This document shows positions 5,511 to 7,531 of a stretch of DNA of 7,531 bases, piece after piece. This DNA is from Nitriliruptorales bacterium. Its GTDB lineage: Bacteria > Actinomycetota > Nitriliruptoria > Euzebyales > Egibacteraceae. The translations under genes and the position numbers were made by a program. Position 1 is the stretch's first letter. The number at the start of each line of letters is the position of its first letter. The stretch covers positions 1 through 7,531 of the forward strand of contig SKPY01000426.1 of the NCBI GenBank assembly GCA_007119305.1. The letters run 5' to 3'. Under the pieces are notes generated by a model. It was given only the letters and a program-made list of their open reading frames with translations. It was not told where the DNA came from and did no database searches.

Positions 5511-7531
5511 GTGCGTCGCCTCGCCTTGCTGCTTGCTGCCGCCACCCTGCTGTCGGGGTGCGGCCAGTTCGTGTCCGTCGAGGTCGCGGCGGTCGACGCC
5601 GAGCCGGTGGATGCGCCGCAGCAGTCCGTCGTCTACGCCGCGGACGGGTCGCAGATCGCGCTCCTGCGCTATGCCAACCGGGTGAACGTCGGCCGCGACG
5701 ACCTGCCCGACGTGCTCGTCGACGCGCTCGTGGCAGCCGAGGACCGCCGCTTCTTCGAGCATCGCGGCGTGGACGCCCGCGCGATCGCCCGGGCCGCGCT
5801 GGCCAACCGTCGGGCGGGCGAGGTCGTGCAGGGCGGCTCGACGATCACCCAGCAGCTCGTGAAGAACCGCTACTTCCCCGACGCCGCGGAGACCCTCGAG
5901 CGCAAGGCCGACGAGGCAGCCCTCGCGCTGGAGCTCGAGCGCCAGCGCACGAAGGACGAGATCCTCGTCGAGTACCTGAACACGATCTACTTCGGTGCGG
6001 GCGCGTACGGCGTCGAGGCCGCCGCGCGGACGTACTACGGCACGTCCGTGCGGGACCTGGACCTCCCGCAGGCGGCGCTGCTCGTCGGGCTGATCCGCGC
6101 TCCCGAGTCGGCGTCACCGGTCCGCAGCCCCGAGCGGGCGCGCGCCGAACGCTCCCGCGTGCTGGAGGCGATGGTCCGCACCGGCGCCCTCACCCGCGGG
6201 GAGGCGGCGCGGGCCGCACAGGCGCCGCTCGGGGTCCAGGACCCGCCACCCCCGCCCATCACCCGCTACCCGCACTTCGTCGAGCACGTCAAGCGGACGC
6301 TGCTGGCAGAGCCGCTGCTCGGTCCGGATGAGGCGACCCGGCTCCGCCGCCTGTTCGGCGGGGGCCTGCGGATCCACACCACGATCGATCCCCGGCTGCA
6401 ACGCGCTGCCGAGGATGCCACCGCGGCACACCTGCCAGACCCCGGGGACCCGGAGGTGGGGCTGGCTGTCGTCGACCCGGCCACGGGCCGGCTCGTCGCC
6501 GCCGTCGGCGGACGCGACTTCGCGTCCAGCCAGTTCGACCTCGCCACGCAGGCACGCCGCCAGCCGGGGAGCACGTTCAAGACGTTCGCGCTCCTGGTCG
6601 CGCTCCGGGAGGGCTGGCGGCTCGACGACGAGATCGACAGCGGCTCGTTCGTCCACCATGGCGGGGCCCACGACGAGCCGTGGCAGGTGCGTAGCGCCAC
6701 CAGGGGGCCGTTGAGCCTCGAGGAAGCGCTCGTGCGCAGCTCCAACGGGGCCTTCGCCCGCCTCGGCCTGGAGCTCGGGCCTGCGCTCGTGGCACAGCAG
6801 GCCCGGGCGCTGGGCATCCGCAGCGACGTGGGCGCCAACCCGTCGCTCGTGCTCGGCGGGGTGCGCACGGGCGTGAGCCCGCTGGAGCTCGCCAGCGCCT
6901 ACGGCACCCTCGCTGCCGGCGGGGTGCTGCACCCCCCCACGGCGATCACCCGGATCGAGGACGCGCAGGGCACCGTCCTGTACGAACCGCCCCTGGCCCC
7001 GCACGTCGCGGTCGACGCCGGCGCGGCCTACACGGTCACGCGAGCGCTGCGCGGGGTCATCGAGCGCGGTACGGGTCAGGCCGCGCAGATCGGGCGGCCG
7101 GCCGCGGGCAAGACCGGCACGAGCCAGGGGCACCGGGACGCATGGTTCGTCGGCTACACCCCGGAGCTCAGCGCGGCCGTGTGGGTCGGCTACGCCGACG
7201 CGGAGCGCCCCATGCACGGGGTCCGCGGTGTGCGCCGCGTCCAGGGCGGCAGCTTCCCCGCCCACATCTGGGCGCTGTTCATGCGCGCCGCGCTCGCGGA
7301 CGAGCCGGTGCGCGACTTCGCCTACCCGAAGCACCTCGAGACGACCGTCAGCATCGATCCCGAAAGCGGCGCACTCGCCACGCAGTGGTGCCCCGAGACG
7401 GTCGAGGTCACCGGCCTGCCGACCGAGCTGCCAACCCGCTACTGCCCGCTGCACGGGCCACCCCGGCCGCCGGAGGCCGCCCCGCCCCCGACCGCCGCGC
7501 CGACCCCGACCCCGACCGCCGCGCCGACCCC
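5511..7531 (+). CDS. Class A penicillin-binding protein with a lipoprotein signal (bifunctional glycosyltransferase/transpeptidase), C-terminus outside the window
   Basis: Polymerises lipid II into glycan strands and crosslinks the peptides, outside the membrane. Glycosyltransferase domain, about residues 40-215: EDRRFFEHRG 77-86 with catalytic Glu77, GGSTITQQLVKN 108-119, RKADEAALALELE from 131, EYLNTIYFG 154-162. Transpeptidase domain, from about 286: STFK 354-357 (Ser354 nucleophile), SSN 410-412, KTGT 534-537. All catalytic motifs are present, so it should be active. The N-terminus is unusual: Arg2-Arg3, eleven hydrophobic residues, then the lipobox LSGC with Cys17, which predicts a lipid-anchored protein rather than the usual transmembrane anchor. 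Cys627 and Cys645 (in YCPLHG) form the late cysteine pair common in Gram-positive homologues. From residue 650 the chain is Pro/Thr/Ala-rich and still open at the edge (673 codons seen). GTG 5511 is chosen because it places the signal peptide at the very N-terminus; TGA 5436 is the previous in-frame stop. Probably a separate unit from sigF. Confidence 0.95.
   Translation, partial: MRRLALLLAAATLLSGCGQFVSVEVAAVDAEPVDAPQQSVVYAADGSQIALLRYANRVNVGRDDLPDVLVDALVAAEDRRFFEHRGVDARAIARAALANRRAGEVVQGGSTITQQLVKNRYFPDAAETLERKADEAALALELERQRTKDEILVEYLNTIYFGAGAYGVEAAARTYYGTSVRDLDLPQAALLVGLIRAPESASPVRSPERARAERSRVLEAMVRTGALTRGEAARAAQAPLGVQDPPPPPITRYPHFVEHVKRTLLAEPLLGPDEATRLRRLFGGGLRIHTTIDPRLQRAAEDATAAHLPDPGDPEVGLAVVDPATGRLVAAVGGRDFASSQFDLATQARRQPGSTFKTFALLVALREGWRLDDEIDSGSFVHHGGAHDEPWQVRSATRGPLSLEEALVRSSNGAFARLGLELGPALVAQQARALGIRSDVGANPSLVLGGVRTGVSPLELASAYGTLAAGGVLHPPTAITRIEDAQGTVLYEPPLAPHVAVDAGAAYTVTRALRGVIERGTGQAAQIGRPAAGKTGTSQGHRDAWFVGYTPELSAAVWVGYADAERPMHGVRGVRRVQGGSFPAHIWALFMRAALADEPVRDFAYPKHLETTVSIDPESGALATQWCPETVEVTGLPTELPTRYCPLHGPPRPPEAAPPPTAAPTPTPTAAPT
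7486..7531 (+). repeat. 24-base tandem repeat encoding a PTAAPTPT tail
   Basis: A 22-base stretch at 7486-7507 recurs exactly at 7510-7531, giving a 24-base period, and is cut by the window edge. It encodes an eight-residue Pro/Thr/Ala repeat (PTAAPTPT) at the C-terminal tail of the penicillin-binding protein. Such tails are usually disordered and may span or touch the wall. The copy number cannot be read here. Confidence 0.85.

Noticed and set aside
5494..5685. A 63-codon plus-strand frame beginning at GTG 5494
   Set aside because: It is out of frame with the penicillin-binding protein and overlaps its signal peptide and N-terminal part; no separate support.

Overview
The window is very GC-rich DNA, and every real gene ends nearly all its codons in G or C. 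It is gene-dense, with short intergenic gaps. The gene families present are a full-size Lhr helicase, a UsfX/RsbW-type anti-sigma factor overlapping a SigF-type sigma factor, and a class A penicillin-binding protein. Together they point to an actinobacterium (Actinomycetota), possibly a deep-branching lineage rather than a classical Mycobacterium or Streptomyces. That placement is inference; nothing here names the species. I see no tRNA, rRNA, CRISPR array, insertion sequence or prophage gene.

Layout. (1) Positions 3899 down to the left edge, minus strand: one uninterrupted reading frame of 1299 codons encoding a large Lhr-family DNA helicase. Its C-terminus lies outside the window. (2) A 47-base gap (3900-3946) holds a promoter-like element whose spacing matches the RecA/LexA-independent (PafBC/RecA-NDp type) DNA-damage promoter, with its -10 hexamer six bases from the helicase start codon. 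(3) Positions 4150-3947, minus strand: a small 67-residue helical protein of unknown function. (4) A 125-base divergent intergenic region (4151-4275). (5) Positions 4276-5438, plus strand: a two-gene operon of anti-sigma factor and sigma factor, translationally coupled by overlapping stop and start codons. (6) A 72-base gap with a probable leaderless promoter. (7) Position 5511 to the right edge, plus strand: a class A penicillin-binding protein that begins with a lipoprotein signal peptide and enters a Thr/Pro/Ala repeat tail at the window edge.

How the parts work together. The helicase is a genome-maintenance enzyme and appears to have its own damage-type promoter. The anti-sigma/sigma pair is a partner-switch module of the SigB/SigF stress class; no anti-anti-sigma factor is in the window. 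The penicillin-binding protein builds and crosslinks peptidoglycan and may or may not belong to the neighbouring sigma factor's regulon.

I did not find a new multi-gene system. The observations most worth checking are the damage-type leaderless promoter of the helicase and the lipobox on a bifunctional penicillin-binding protein. The two largest genes both run off the window edges without a stop codon, so their true lengths cannot be given.
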